54,177 bases of DNA, taken from contig NZ_RCWF01000015.1 in NCBI RefSeq assembly GCF_003667345.1, positions 1 to 54,177 of the forward strand. Direction: 5' to 3'. The translations under genes were made by a program, and so were the position numbers. The notes under the pieces are model-generated. The model was not told the origin of the DNA and ran no database searches. It saw only the letters and a list, made by a program, of their open reading frames with translations. Origin of the DNA: Poseidonibacter antarcticus (GTDB taxonomy: Bacteria > Campylobacterota > Campylobacteria > Campylobacterales > Arcobacteraceae). Below are positions 17,563 through 26,938 of the stretch, one piece after another. Each line of letters opens with the position of its first letter. Position 1 is the stretch's first letter.

Positions 17563-19496
17563 AAGTTTGCGTAGAAATATCTTCCTGGATCGTTTAATAA
17601 TACTCTATCTCCACCTGTTTCAACATATGTAACATCTTGATATGTATTAGTTGAAGCATAATTTTTATCAAATAAATTATCAATACCAAATGTAAAACCA
17701 ACATTTTTATGTAATTGATTATTATATTTTAGATTCATAACTGCATATCCACCTAATTCTTGTTCTTTTGCACTGCTATCATAAGTATCCCATCTATCAA
17801 CTGCTATAACTTCAGCTGTATACTTAGCATTATTATGTTCATAATTTAATGCCAAATTAGCTTTTAATGGTGGTATTTCAGCTAAATCTTTATCTAATGA
17901 AGAATCATCTTTTTTACCTCTTTGATAAGCTACACCATAGTCAAATGAGAAATTATCAGATATTAAATAAAGTCCTGATATATCTAAACCATAAATCTTT
18001 GCATCAATATTTTCAAAAGTACCAGTATTATAAATATAATCTTTTAACACAGAATAAAATACTTTTGATTTAATATTAAAATTACCAATTGTTTTATCAA
18101 ATCCTAAATCTACTTCATAATTTTGTGTATCATCTAAATTATTATTTGTTGACCCCATATAAAGCTCTCTAGCATCAGGTACTCTTGAAGATTTACCAAT
18201 ACCAGCAAAATATTTTGTATTTTCATCTGCATTATATGTTGCAAAAACATTTGCATTTAATGATGTATATTTTTTATCTGTTTTAGAAGCATTTACAGAA
18301 TCAATATCAGTATAATCATATCTAGCACCAAACTGTAAATCTAGTTTTCCAAATGATTTTGCTACTTCTGTAAAAATTGCTTTATTTGTAGTATCTGTTG
18401 AATCTAAACTAGCAAATGATGGCATTTGCATTCCAGACATTACATTAGTCATATACTTTTGACCTCTCCAATTTCTTACACTTGTATCTAAACCTATAGT
18501 TACTAATGAATCAGCAAGTTCAAAACTATTTTTTAATTTAGTTCCCCAAATTGAAGATTTCATATGATTAGTCATATACATCATACTTCCACCATTTCTT
18601 AACTTTGTACTCATTGGATGATCAACATGAGAATAGTAATAATCAAGATTTAATTCTTTTGAAAAAGTCCCTAAATTTCTTGCTGTATATCCAATAGTAT
18701 AAATATCTGAATCATCATAGTCAGCATCCATTGGAGTATTTGGATATAACACATTATCACTTCTATTTGCTGTATATGAAAGTTTTATTTCTTGATCATC
18801 TGTGATATTAAATATTGCTTTTGTTAAAACTGTTTTTTTCTCAAAGGCATCTAACCCATCTCTTGAATATTGATTCCCTGACATAACACCTTTTTCAAGT
18901 TGTTGTTCTAAAAAGTTATTTCCATTTCCATCTTCGTATTGATCACCCTCTTCTGTTGAAGCAGAAACAAGTAATTTAAATCTATCTGTTCCACCACTAA
19001 CTGTTGCACTAGCTTTTCTATATCCAAAGCTTCCCGCATTTAGATTTACTTCACCGTGAATATCTTTTGTTGGTTCTTTAGTTTTTACTTGTACTAAACC
19101 ACTTAAAGTTCCAAAATTCTCAACATCATAAGGTCCTTCAATAACTTTTACACTTTCAATATTATTTGTTAAAACATGAGAAGTTACAGGATCCATTCTA
19201 TTTGGACACGCACCATAAATTTTTGCATTATCAAGAATAATATTGATATTATCTTTCTTTTGTCCTCTAAGAATAATATCATTTGCAATTCCACTTCTTC
19301 TTACAATTGATATAGAAGGGATGTTTTTTGTAAGTGCTTCGGCTAAATCGGCACTTTTGATTTGCTCATTACTTACATCTTTTACTATTTGCGCATTCTC
19401 TTTTTCCACTACATTAATAGCTTCTAAAGTTTTAGTTTCTGACGCATGCAAGATAATACTAGCGCAACATAAAGATAATGAGACAATTTTTTTCAT
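17547..19496 (-). CDS. TonB-dependent copper receptor (OprC/NosA-like)
   Basis: This 649-residue outer-membrane protein has a signal peptide ending near ILHASE, a plug domain (about 25-140) and a 22-strand-type barrel ending in the C-terminal Phe (FYANLKYSF). The plug contains YGACPNRMDP, in which Cys97 and Met101 form a CxxxM pair, and the barrel contains HPM at 293-295. OprC of Pseudomonas binds copper through a CxxxM pair and an HxM pair, so this receptor probably imports copper. The assignment to copper is from motif memory and not from alignment. The gene is single, flanked by a terminator and a divergent promoter region with a 10-bp inverted repeat. Confidence 0.8.
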   Translation of the reverse strand: MKKIVSLSLCCASIILHASETKTLEAINVVEKENAQIVKDVSNEQIKSADLAEALTKNIPSISIVRRSGIANDIILRGQKKDNINIILDNAKIYGACPNRMDPVTSHVLTNNIESVKVIEGPYDVENFGTLSGLVQVKTKEPTKDIHGEVNLNAGSFGYRKASATVSGGTDRFKLLVSASTEEGDQYEDGNGNNFLEQQLEKGVMSGNQYSRDGLDAFEKKTVLTKAIFNITDDQEIKLSYTANRSDNVLYPNTPMDADYDDSDIYTIGYTARNLGTFSKELNLDYYYSHVDHPMSTKLRNGGSMMYMTNHMKSSIWGTKLKNSFELADSLVTIGLDTSVRNWRGQKYMTNVMSGMQMPSFASLDSTDTTNKAIFTEVAKSFGKLDLQFGARYDYTDIDSVNASKTDKKYTSLNANVFATYNADENTKYFAGIGKSSRVPDARELYMGSTNNNLDDTQNYEVDLGFDKTIGNFNIKSKVFYSVLKDYIYNTGTFENIDAKIYGLDISGLYLISDNFSFDYGVAYQRGKKDDSSLDKDLAEIPPLKANLALNYEHNNAKYTAEVIAVDRWDTYDSSAKEQELGGYAVMNLKYNNQLHKNVGFTFGIDNLFDKNYASTNTYQDVTYVETGGDRVLLNDPGRYFYANLKYSF

Positions 19497-19505
19497 AAAA
19501 ATTCC

Positions 19506-19535
19506 TTGTAATAATATTTTGCGTAATTATTACAA
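19506..19535. promoter_or_regulatory. 10-bp inverted repeat upstream of the TonB receptor
   Basis: TTGTAATAAT at 19506-19515 is mirrored exactly by ATTATTACAA at 19526-19535 with a 10-base spacer, ending 10 bases before the receptor start. A second weaker palindrome, GTTAA-N7-TTAAC, lies at 19542-19558. The placement fits an operator for a metal-responsive repressor or an mRNA leader hairpin. The regulator is unknown. Confidence 0.5.
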
Positions 19536-19645
19536 AAAGCTGTTAATTATTTGTTAACTTATAAGTTTTTACAATGATTCTTTTGGCTATTTTTTATTTT
19601 TTTATAAATATGAGCTATAATTACATAAATAAAAAAGGATATACA

Positions 19646-19903
19646 TTGAGTAAAATAATATTAGATGTTGAAGATAGAAATATTGAAACAGTATTAACAA
19701 TTTTAAATAATTTAAAACCAGGGTTAATTAAAAATTTATCAACAAATACAAATAATTTAAATTCTAGACTACAAGCAAAGAAAGTATTAAAACAACAAAT
19801 TATAGAAGAAGATGAATTTATAAGTAATACACCAAGTATGGGTAAGTATCTATCAAAATCTGGTTATAAAAATAAATTATATAAAGGAAAAGGATGCAAA
19901 TAA
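19646..19903 (+). CDS. 85-residue protein of unknown function
   Basis: TTG 19646 is preceded by AAAAAAGGA and opens an 85-residue basic, helical-looking protein that begins SKIILDVEDRNIETVLTILN and ends with KLYKGKGCK. An in-frame ATG at 19574 lies before the Shine-Dalgarno sequence and would add an unlikely hydrophobic extension, so it is rejected. The gene overlaps the next one by 10 bases, which suggests translational coupling. I do not recognise a family; the N-terminus with its predicted helix could be an interaction module. No signal peptide is seen. Confidence 0.6.
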   Translation: MSKIILDVEDRNIETVLTILNNLKPGLIKNLSTNTNNLNSRLQAKKVLKQQIIEEDEFISNTPSMGKYLSKSGYKNKLYKGKGCK

Positions 19904-20292
19904 TTATATTTTCATTAATAATTCTCGCCGTATTAATATATTTAATACTTAAAATTAAAAAGTCATTTACAAAAAAAGATGTTATTTCTTTTTTTGCAAT
20001 AATCGCAATAATATTAGCAGCAATAACTTATTATAATAAAGTTCAAAAAGATAAAATCCCAAATCTTTTTAAAGCAAATTATATGCAAGAAAAAAATATA
20101 CAAATTCAAAAACTAACGTTAACACAGGTTAATATTGAAGATTTAAGTAGCACAAGAGCTGTTTATGATTTTTTATATATTATCAACAAAAATGGAAAAG
20201 ATTTTGTTTGTGAAGCTAAAAATGTAGAAGTTCAAAAGATTGAAGATGAATATGTTTTCAAAAAATATACAGAAAAATGTAGATTAAAATAA
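19894..20292 (+). CDS. Membrane-anchored protein of unknown function
   Basis: This 132-residue protein has two hydrophobic spans (about 1-20 and 30-47) and then a roughly 85-residue soluble domain that ends with Cys-Arg-Leu-Lys and holds another Cys in DFVCEAKN. AAGGAAAAGG precedes the ATG. It overlaps the upstream gene by 10 bases and is followed by a strong terminator, so the two form a short bicistronic unit. No family is recognised. The soluble part, with alternating beta-like segments, could lie outside the membrane, where the two Cys residues might pair. Confidence 0.65.
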   Translation: MQIIIFSLIILAVLIYLILKIKKSFTKKDVISFFAIIAIILAAITYYNKVQKDKIPNLFKANYMQEKNIQIQKLTLTQVNIEDLSSTRAVYDFLYIINKNGKDFVCEAKNVEVQKIEDEYVFKKYTEKCRLK

Positions 20293-20298
20293 GCACTG

Positions 20299-20329
20299 TA
20301 AAATAAAGTATTAAAAATACTTTATTTTA
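20299..20329. terminator. Bidirectional terminator hairpin, 14-bp stem
   Basis: TAAAATAAAGTATT at 20299-20312 pairs with AATACTTTATTTTA at 20316-20329 around a 3-base loop. It lies between the convergent small-protein operon (+) and nth (-) and can end both, with T-rich and A-rich flanks. Confidence 0.7.
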
Positions 20330-20348
20330 TAAACCCATAATTTTAAAA

Positions 20349-20996
20349 TCAACCTGGCTTAAAACTTTTCTTTGTTTTACAAACATGAGGAAATAAACAG
20401 TTATCACAGTCAGGCTTAACTGCTTTACAAATATATCTACCAAATAAAACCATTGCCTGATGAAAAATATGTAAATCATGACCTTTTAGTTTTTTAACCA
20501 AATCAGCCTCAGTAATTTCAACCGTTTTTCCATCACTTAAACCAAGTCTGTGAGAAACTCTAAATACATGAGTATCAACAGCCATTAAATTAGCCCCCTC
20601 AAACTCAATCATAAAAACATTTGCAGTTTTATTACCTACCCCTGCTAGTTTCATCAACTCTTTTTGAATATGTGGAATTTCTCCATCATAATTTTCTATT
20701 ACACTTTGTGCCATTTTTATAATATTTTTTGATTTATTATTAAAAAATGAACATGATTTTAATAACTCTTTTACCTCATCAAGTGATGCATCAGCTAGTT
20801 CATAAACAGTAGGATACTTTTCAAAAAGTGCAGGAGTTATAATATTTACCCTTTTATCTGTACATTGTGCTGATAAAATAATAGCTATTAATAACTCATA
20901 ATCATTTTTATAAGCAAGTTCTGTAACAGCATCTGAGTATTTTCCTATAAAGGCTTCTTTTAATATTTCTATTTCTTTTTTTGTTGCTTTTTTCAT
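20349..20996 (-). CDS. nth: Endonuclease III (DNA glycosylase/AP lyase)
   Basis: Nth removes oxidised pyrimidines and nicks abasic sites in base-excision repair. The 215-residue protein has LSAQCTDKRV with the catalytic Lys, the helix-hairpin-helix segment LAGVGNKTANV, the catalytic Asp in VDTHVFRVSHRLG, and the iron-sulphur motif C-x6-C-x2-C-x5-C at the end. It starts 10 bases after the uvrB stop, so a nucleotide-excision and a base-excision repair gene are co-transcribed. Confidence 0.96.
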   Translation of the reverse strand: MKKATKKEIEILKEAFIGKYSDAVTELAYKNDYELLIAIILSAQCTDKRVNIITPALFEKYPTVYELADASLDEVKELLKSCSFFNNKSKNIIKMAQSVIENYDGEIPHIQKELMKLAGVGNKTANVFMIEFEGANLMAVDTHVFRVSHRLGLSDGKTVEITEADLVKKLKGHDLHIFHQAMVLFGRYICKAVKPDCDNCLFPHVCKTKKSFKPG

Positions 20997-21006
20997 TTTA
21001 TATCTT

Positions 21007-22980
21007 TTATATTTTTTTGATTTTTTCTATTTCATCTCTTAATCTTATTGCTTCTTCAAAGTTTAAATCATGCGATGCTTTTTTCATTTGTTTATTTAGT
21101 TCTATTAATATTTTTTTTCGCTCAGCAGCTGGCATTTTTTCTACTTTTTCTTTTTTCCATGCTAGTTCATCGTATTCTTCTAGTTTTAAACTTCCGTCTA
21201 ATTTTCTTTTTGTTGATTTTGGTGTTATTCCATGTTTTTTATTATGTGCTTCTTGTATTTCTCTTCTTCTATTTGTTTCATCTATTGCAAATTGCATTGA
21301 GTCTGTTATTCTTTTTGCAAAAAGGATTACTCTTCCATTTTCATTTCTTGCACCTCTTCCCATTGTTTGAATAAGAGCTGTACGTGAACGTAAAAATCCT
21401 TCTTTATCTGCATCTAAAATAGCTATTAGTGAAGCTTCTGGTATATCTAAACCTTCTCTAAGGAGGTTAATACCAATTAGTACATCAAACTCCCCTAGTC
21501 TTAATTGTCTTATTATATGATTTCTTTGAATTGCATCTATCTCACTATGCATATATTTAACTTTTATTCCTAAATCACTGTAGTATGAAGCTAATTCTTC
21601 TGCCATTTTTTTTGTTAAAACAGTTACTAAAACTCTTTCATTTTTTTCTACTACTCTTTTTATTTCATCATATAATTTTTCAACTTGAAATTCTGAATCC
21701 ATAATATCAATTTTTGGTTCAATTAGTCCTGTTGGTCTTATTACTTGCTCTGCAACTACGGAGCTTAAATTTAATTCCAATTCATTTGGCGTTGCACTTA
21801 CAAAAAGAAAACTAGGAGCTTTTTTAATAAACTCATCAAACTTTAAAGGTCTATTATCCAAAGCACTTGGAAGTCTAAATCCATAATCAACTAATACTTC
21901 TTTTCTTGACCTATCAGCTGCGTGCATTCCACGAAATTGAGGAAGAGAAACATGTGATTCATCTACAATTAATAAAAAGTCTTTGCCTATTTGTTCAAAG
22001 TAGTTCATCAAAGAGTATGGTGTTTCACCTGGTTTTTGACCAGTTAAATGTCGTGCATAGTTTTCAATTCCCTTACACATTCCTGTACCTTCAATCATTT
22101 CTAAATCAAATTCTACTCTTTGTTTTAGTCTTTGATATTCAACTAATTTATCATTTTCTTTTAAGTTCTTTAATCTAATATCTAGCTCTTCTTCTATTTC
22201 TTTTACTGCAACAGAAAGCTTATCATTTGATACAACAAATGGATTTACTGAGTAGATTATCACTTCTTTTAAGTCTTGTGTTTTATTATTAGTCATATAT
22301 TCGTGTTTTGTGATTGATTCAACTTCATCACCAAAAAACTCAACTCTAATAAATTCATCTTCATAATATGCTGGATAAATATCAATTACATCGCCATTTA
22401 CCCTAAAATCTGATCTATCAAAAAACTTATCATTTCTTTTATATCCCATTTCTACAAGTTTTAATAATAACTCACGTTGAGAATATTCAAATCCTACATC
22501 CAATCTTTGAACCATCGCTTGATACTCTTCAGGATTTCCTAAACCATAGTTTGCTGAAACCGATGCTATTACAATTACATCATCAAAAGAAAGTAGCGAT
22601 GCTGTTGTACTAAGTCTTAGTCTTTCAAGTTCTTCATTTATAGAAGAATCTTTTTCAATAAATAAATCAGATCGTGGAATATATGCTTCAGGTTGATAAT
22701 AATCATAGTATGAAATGAAATATTCAACATGATTATTTGGAAAGAATTGCTTAAACTCTGAATATAATTGAGCTGCAAGAGTTTTATTATGAGTCATTAT
22801 TAGCGTTGGTTTTTGAGTCTTTTCAATTACCTTTGCCATAGTATAAGTCTTACCTGAACCTGTAACACCTAAAAGAGTATTATATTGATTCCCTGCATCT
22901 ATTGAATCACTTAATGCTTTTATAGCTTCTGGTTGATCACCTGCTGGCTTATAATCACTTATTACTTCAAACTTTGCGAT
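21007..22980 (-). CDS. uvrB: Excinuclease ABC subunit B, probable AUC (or AUU) start
   Basis: UvrB is the DNA-damage-verifying helicase of nucleotide-excision repair. From ATC 22980 it has 657 residues, close to the family's usual 660-675. The N-terminus reads [20 protein letters not shown], followed by Walker A GVTGSGKT (about 38-45), the beta-hairpin [15 protein letters not shown], helicase motifs including DESHVSLPQ and QTMGRGARN, and a C-terminal UVR domain. The first ATG in frame (22839) falls after Walker A, so it cannot be the true start. The frame is closed by TAA 22986-22984, and only ATT 22983 or ATC 22980 can start it. AAGGA at 22991-22987 stands 6 bases before ATC and 3 before ATT, favouring ATC. 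nth follows in the same transcript. Confidence 0.92.
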   Translation of the reverse strand: MAKFEVISDYKPAGDQPEAIKALSDSIDAGNQYNTLLGVTGSGKTYTMAKVIEKTQKPTLIMTHNKTLAAQLYSEFKQFFPNNHVEYFISYYDYYQPEAYIPRSDLFIEKDSSINEELERLRLSTTASLLSFDDVIVIASVSANYGLGNPEEYQAMVQRLDVGFEYSQRELLLKLVEMGYKRNDKFFDRSDFRVNGDVIDIYPAYYEDEFIRVEFFGDEVESITKHEYMTNNKTQDLKEVIIYSVNPFVVSNDKLSVAVKEIEEELDIRLKNLKENDKLVEYQRLKQRVEFDLEMIEGTGMCKGIENYARHLTGQKPGETPYSLMNYFEQIGKDFLLIVDESHVSLPQFRGMHAADRSRKEVLVDYGFRLPSALDNRPLKFDEFIKKAPSFLFVSATPNELELNLSSVVAEQVIRPTGLIEPKIDIMDSEFQVEKLYDEIKRVVEKNERVLVTVLTKKMAEELASYYSDLGIKVKYMHSEIDAIQRNHIIRQLRLGEFDVLIGINLLREGLDIPEASLIAILDADKEGFLRSRTALIQTMGRGARNENGRVILFAKRITDSMQFAIDETNRRREIQEAHNKKHGITPKSTKRKLDGSLKLEEYDELAWKKEKVEKMPAAERKKILIELNKQMKKASHDLNFEEAIRLRDEIEKIKKI

Positions 22981-23084
22981 AATTTATCCTTAGATATTTT
23001 TTGTAAATTTTATTGTAATTGTATCTAAGATTTTATTATGATGAGTTTTATATATGAAATTTATGAGTAGAAATTTTAAGAGAA

Positions 23085-23118
23085 ATCAAGCTTATTACCT
23101 TTTGGTAATAAACTTGAT
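23085..23118 (-). terminator. Probable terminator downstream of the YceI gene
   Basis: ATCAAGCTTATTACC at 23085-23099 pairs with GGTAATAAACTTGAT at 23104-23118 with one mismatch and a four-base loop. It lies 25 bases past the YceI stop and before the uvrB promoter region. The following run is pyrimidine-rich rather than a pure T-tract, so strength is uncertain. Confidence 0.55.
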
Positions 23119-23142
23119 ATTTCATATTTTGTTTGTGTAAAA

Positions 23143-23709
23143 CTATTTAGCTAAGATACCTTCTAATTCAATAGTCAGCTTAACTTCTTCACCAACAACA
23201 ACTCCACCTGCTTCTAAGGCTTTATTCCAATTAAGTCCGAAGTCTTTTCTATTTATTTTTCCTTCTAATTCTAAACCAACTCTTTTATTTCCCCATGGAT
23301 CTGTGATTTCTCCATTGTTTTCAAAATCTAATTTGATATCTTTTGAAACACCTTTCATTGTTAATACACCATAAGCATCATCACCATCAATTTTAGTTAA
23401 TTTAAATGTTAATGTAGGATATTTTTTTGCATCAAAAAAATCTGCTGATTTTAAATGTCCATCTCTTTTTTCATTTTCTGTATTAATTGAACTTACTTGT
23501 GCTTCACCACTAAGTGCTTTAATCGTTTTTGTTTTTTCATCATATTCAAATGAACCAGAAAAGTCATTAAAGTTACCTCTAACACTAGAGATCATTAAAT
23601 GCTTAACTTTAAATCCAAGATTTGAATGACTTGTATCAACCTTGTATGTACCTGCGTATAATGCACCTGCTGCTAAAAGTGATGCTAATCCTAATTTTAC
23701 TAATTTCAT
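23143..23709 (-). CDS. YceI-family periplasmic lipocalin-like protein
   Basis: This 188-residue protein has a signal peptide (about 1-19, ending LYAG) and a YceI beta-barrel starting TYKVDTSHSNLGFKVKHLM. Later motifs are SSVRGNFNDFSGSFEYD and GVSKDIKLDFENNG. YceI proteins bind isoprenoid-like lipids in the periplasm, and some are induced by base or stress; the exact ligand here is unknown. The gene is single, with its own upstream region (23710-23857) and a hairpin behind it. The region 22984-23142 holds that hairpin and the uvrB leader only. Confidence 0.9.
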   Translation of the reverse strand: MKLVKLGLASLLAAGALYAGTYKVDTSHSNLGFKVKHLMISSVRGNFNDFSGSFEYDEKTKTIKALSGEAQVSSINTENEKRDGHLKSADFFDAKKYPTLTFKLTKIDGDDAYGVLTMKGVSKDIKLDFENNGEITDPWGNKRVGLELEGKINRKDFGLNWNKALEAGGVVVGEEVKLTIELEGILAK

Positions 23710-23847
23710 ATTTAATCCTTTTAATAATATTTAAATTTGTTTTAGATGCCTTAATTTACTTATTTCAGCCTAGAATTATCTATAAAATAACTCGTAAGAT
23801 GATTATACTAATAAATAATACAAAAAGTCAAATTAAAAGCATAAAAA

Positions 23848-23867
23848 ATATTATTATTTAATAATAT
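23848..23867 (-). terminator. AT-only hairpin at the end of the DUF808 gene
   Basis: ATATTATTA at 23848-23856 pairs with TAATAATAT at 23859-23867 across two bases. On the minus strand it is followed by six T residues. The DUF808 stop codon (23858-23860) lies inside it. The stem has no G-C pair, so it is a weak candidate. Confidence 0.4.
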
Positions 23868-24718
23868 GTGTTTTTTATTAAACTTTTACTCTTATGAACA
23901 ACAAATAAGACAATAAAACCAACAACAACTCCAAGGATTAATTCATTAACAATAAATGGAATTGATTCAATAAAAATATGATGGATAAAATCAATATTAT
24001 GAGCTAATATTCCACCACCTACAAGTATCATTGCAATAGTTCCAACAATAGATAATACATTTATAAGTCTTGGCATTAGTGCAATAAAAAAGTTTCCTAT
24101 TCTTATTTTCTCTTTTTTAATAAACCAAAAACCTAAATTATCAATTCTAACAATTAAAGCTACAATTCCATAAACTCCAATAGTTGCAACAATGGCAACA
24201 ACTGTTGTTGATATAATCTGCGTAATCAAAGGTTTATCTAAAACTGTTGTAAGTGCTAATATTATGATTTCAATTGAAAGAATAAAATCTGTAAAAACTG
24301 CAGATTTTATTTTTGCTTTTTCAATATCAACAATATTTTCAACTGTAGAATTTTTTAAAATCTTTTCATTTTTTTCATCTTTATCTTTTAAAAAATATTC
24401 TTCGATTTTTTCAGCACCTTCATATAAAAGATATAATCCACCAAAAACTAAAATAATAGAAATTAACCAAGGAGCAAATGCACTTAATACAAAAGCAATA
24501 GGTAAAATAATAGCTTTATTTTTTAAAGAACCTTTTGTTATTTCCCAAATTACTTTTAATTCTCGCTCCTGTTTAAAGCCAGTTGCTTTTTCAGCATTAA
24601 CAGCTAAATCATCACCCAATATTGCAGCTGTTTTTTGTGTAGCTACTTTTGTACTTAATGCAATATCATCTGCTAATACAGCAATATCATCTAATAATGC
24701 GAACATTCCTGATGCCAT
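23858..24718 (-). CDS. DUF808 (YedI-family) inner-membrane protein
   Basis: This 286-residue membrane protein begins with MASGMFALLDDIAVLADDIA, the hallmark of the DUF808/YedI family, followed by KVATQKTAAILGDDLAVNAE. About seven hydrophobic spans follow, with GVVVGFIVLFVVHK near the end. The family's function is not established. It is 18 bases behind the lpxH-like gene, so it is the last member of the greA-argC-lpxH-like transcript. Nothing in its sequence ties it to its neighbours. Confidence 0.88.
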   Translation of the reverse strand: MASGMFALLDDIAVLADDIALSTKVATQKTAAILGDDLAVNAEKATGFKQERELKVIWEITKGSLKNKAIILPIAFVLSAFAPWLISIILVFGGLYLLYEGAEKIEEYFLKDKDEKNEKILKNSTVENIVDIEKAKIKSAVFTDFILSIEIIILALTTVLDKPLITQIISTTVVAIVATIGVYGIVALIVRIDNLGFWFIKKEKIRIGNFFIALMPRLINVLSIVGTIAMILVGGGILAHNIDFIHHIFIESIPFIVNELILGVVVGFIVLFVVHKSKSLIKNTYY

Positions 24719-24736
24719 TAATCTTACCTTTTAAAA

Positions 24737-25435
24737 TTATATTTTTATTTTTGAAAATTCGTGATTTTTAAGTTTGATATATGTTTTATCGCAACAAAGA
24801 GAAGGGATATTTACATATATTTTATCTTTAAAATTATGTATTGAACCTTGGTGATAATGACCTTCAATTACAATATCGCTTTTATAGTTTTTCATTCTTT
24901 TTTCAACTAAAGTTTTAAAGTTTTTCATTTCATGACAAATATTCTTTTCTAAAAGAGATGAATCAATTTTTTTTGAAATAAAGTTTCCAAAATCAATCAT
25001 ATTTAAAAATTTTAATAAAATTGGATTTCTTATAATAAAACAATATAAATCATATTGCCAATTAATAAAATTATCACCATGTGATAATGCAATTGTTTTA
25101 TCTTTATATTTTCCAATCAAGGGTTGTTCTTCTCTTTTATAAACTTTTATATTTGGAAATAGTTTTTGTAGATTATAATCATGATTCCCTTCTAAATAAA
25201 CTATTTGTATGCTTAAAGATAATTTATTTAGAATATCAATTAGGATTTTGTTTTGTTTTATAAAGTATTTACTTTCACCTGATAAAAAGTCAAAGTTATC
25301 ACCCATTAAGATGAGTTGATGTGTTTCAATCTTTTTAGAGTCTAGCTGCTCTAAAAAGATTAAAAATTCTCTATTTTTTAAGTTAAAATGAGAATCTGCT
25401 ACAAAAATTGCATTATCTTCTAGATTAAGGAACAT
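24737..25435 (-). CDS. Metallophosphoesterase, LpxH-like (UDP-2,3-diacylglucosamine pyrophosphatase)
   Basis: This 232-residue calcineurin-type phosphoesterase shows the full metal ladder: ADSHF, LMGDNFD, LEGNHDY, LSHGD and IEGHYHQGS. The order and length match LpxH, which hydrolyses UDP-2,3-diacylglucosamine to lipid X in lipid A synthesis at the membrane surface. The usual E. coli form is about 240 residues. A related phosphatase cannot be excluded, so the name is a best guess. It overlaps the argC end by 11 bases. Confidence 0.7.
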   Translation of the reverse strand: MFLNLEDNAIFVADSHFNLKNREFLIFLEQLDSKKIETHQLILMGDNFDFLSGESKYFIKQNKILIDILNKLSLSIQIVYLEGNHDYNLQKLFPNIKVYKREEQPLIGKYKDKTIALSHGDNFINWQYDLYCFIIRNPILLKFLNMIDFGNFISKKIDSSLLEKNICHEMKNFKTLVEKRMKNYKSDIVIEGHYHQGSIHNFKDKIYVNIPSLCCDKTYIKLKNHEFSKIKI

Positions 25436-26429
25436 AGGCTATTTTTGGAATTCCTTCATTATCTTCAAAGCCACACATAATATTTGCATTTACAACAGCT
25501 TGAGATGAAGCTCCTCTTAATAAGTTATCAATTGAAGAATTTATAAATAACGCTTTTTTATTTCTAGCTACAAAAACATCACAAAAATTTGTACCTGCTG
25601 TTGATTTAATATCAACTGCACTTTTTCTAACTCTTACGAATTCATTATTTTTATATCTTTCTTCTAAAATTTCTTCAACATTCACTTCTTCTTTTAGTGT
25701 TGCATAAATAGAAATTAACATACCTCTTGTAACAGGAATTAGTTGAGGAACAAAATTAATTTGAAACTCTTTATTTTTTACTAATTTAATTTTCTCTTCA
25801 ATTTCAGGCATATGTCTATGTTTAAAAGGATTATAAGCCATCATATTTTCATTTAAATTAGCAAAATGTGCTAGTTCTGTTAATTTTTTTCCAGCTCCAC
25901 TTATTCCAGATTTTGCATCAATAAAAATTTGACTTCCTTCTTCTATATAATCAATAAAAGGTAATAATCCTAATAATGAAGCAGTTGGATAACATCCAGG
26001 GTTTGCAACTAAATTAGTATTTTTTATTTCATTTTTATAATATTCAGGTAATCCATAAACAGAATTAGGAATATTTTCCTTATCTTCATGAGCACAATAA
26101 TGTTCTTCATAAGTATCAAGCTCAAGTCTATAATCAGCTGATAAATCTACAACTTTTATGTCTAAAGCTAATAACTCTTTTGCAAAAGACATAGATGCTT
26201 TATGAGGAAGTGCTAAAAAAGCTAAATCAGCCTTAGCAGCAACATCACTAGCACTTGCTTTTTCTACTTTAATATTTAATACACCTTTTAAACAAGGATG
26301 TAAATCTTCTACATTAATATCACCTGTTGTATTTGCAATATAAGTAATATTAAATTTTGGATGTGTTAATAATATTTTAATTAATTCTAAACCAGTGTAT
26401 CCACTAGCTCCTATAATTGCTACATTCAT
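25425..26429 (-). CDS. argC: N-acetyl-gamma-glutamyl-phosphate reductase
   Basis: ArgC reduces N-acetylglutamyl phosphate to the semialdehyde in arginine synthesis. The 334-residue protein starts with MNVAIIGASGYTGLEL, a dinucleotide-binding fold, and has the active-site Cys146 in NPGCYPTA and His in KHRHMPEIE. It overlaps greA by one base at its start and the lpxH-like gene by 11 bases at its end. argH, the last arginine enzyme, lies about 2.2 kb away but in a separate unit. Confidence 0.96.
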   Translation of the reverse strand: MNVAIIGASGYTGLELIKILLTHPKFNITYIANTTGDINVEDLHPCLKGVLNIKVEKASASDVAAKADLAFLALPHKASMSFAKELLALDIKVVDLSADYRLELDTYEEHYCAHEDKENIPNSVYGLPEYYKNEIKNTNLVANPGCYPTASLLGLLPFIDYIEEGSQIFIDAKSGISGAGKKLTELAHFANLNENMMAYNPFKHRHMPEIEEKIKLVKNKEFQINFVPQLIPVTRGMLISIYATLKEEVNVEEILEERYKNNEFVRVRKSAVDIKSTAGTNFCDVFVARNKKALFINSSIDNLLRGASSQAVVNANIMCGFEDNEGIPKIAYVP

Positions 26430-26914
26430 TATATTTTTAACTCCTTATATCCTACACTTAGTATTTCAAAAGTTTTAATTCCTCCTGGAAGTGTAGCTTT
26501 AATTTCGTCGCCCTCTTCTTTTCCTAAAAGTTGTTTTGCTAAAGGTGAGTTAAATGAGATTAATCCATTATCAGCATTTGATTCAACTCCACCAACAATT
26601 GCATATTTGAATTCTTCATCTGTATCTACATCAACCAATTCAATAGTTGAACCAAAACTTACTTTTGTATGAGGAAGAGTTGTTGGATCTATGATTACAG
26701 CTTTAGAAATTATTGCACCAATTTCTGCCATTTGTATATCTATTAATGCTAATTTCTCTTTTGCCGAATGATACTCTGCATTCTCTTTTAAGTCACCTAG
26801 TTGTCTAGCTTCTTCTAATGCAATTACAGTTTCTGGTCTCTCTTTCTTTTTTAGAAACTCTAATTCGCCTGTAATTTTTTCGTATCCGATATTTGTCATG
26901 GGTTCTTTATCCAT
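26429..26914 (-). CDS. greA: Transcription elongation factor GreA
   Basis: GreA makes backtracked RNA polymerase cleave its transcript. The 161-residue protein has the N-terminal coiled coil (RPETVIALEEARQLGDLKEN, then AEYHSAKE) with the acidic tip residues and a C-terminal FKBP-like domain. ATG 26914 has AGGAG six bases upstream; the TTG three bases before it (26917) is too close to the Shine-Dalgarno sequence. The N-terminus DKEPMTNIGYEK resembles E. coli GreA. It leads the greA-argC-lpxH-like-DUF808 transcript. Confidence 0.95.
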   Translation of the reverse strand: MDKEPMTNIGYEKITGELEFLKKKERPETVIALEEARQLGDLKENAEYHSAKEKLALIDIQMAEIGAIISKAVIIDPTTLPHTKVSFGSTIELVDVDTDEEFKYAIVGGVESNADNGLISFNSPLAKQLLGKEEGDEIKATLPGGIKTFEILSVGYKELKI

Positions 26915-26938
26915 CAATATCTCCTATCTTTAATTTAT

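Noticed and set aside
19574-19645. Small unknown gene starting at ATG 19574.
   Set aside because: AAAAAAGGA lies before TTG 19646, and the extension would overlap the likely promoter region.
21007-22839. uvrB starting at the first ATG (22839).
   Set aside because: It would lack the Walker A motif GVTGSGKT and the conserved N-terminus, which are encoded in frame just upstream.
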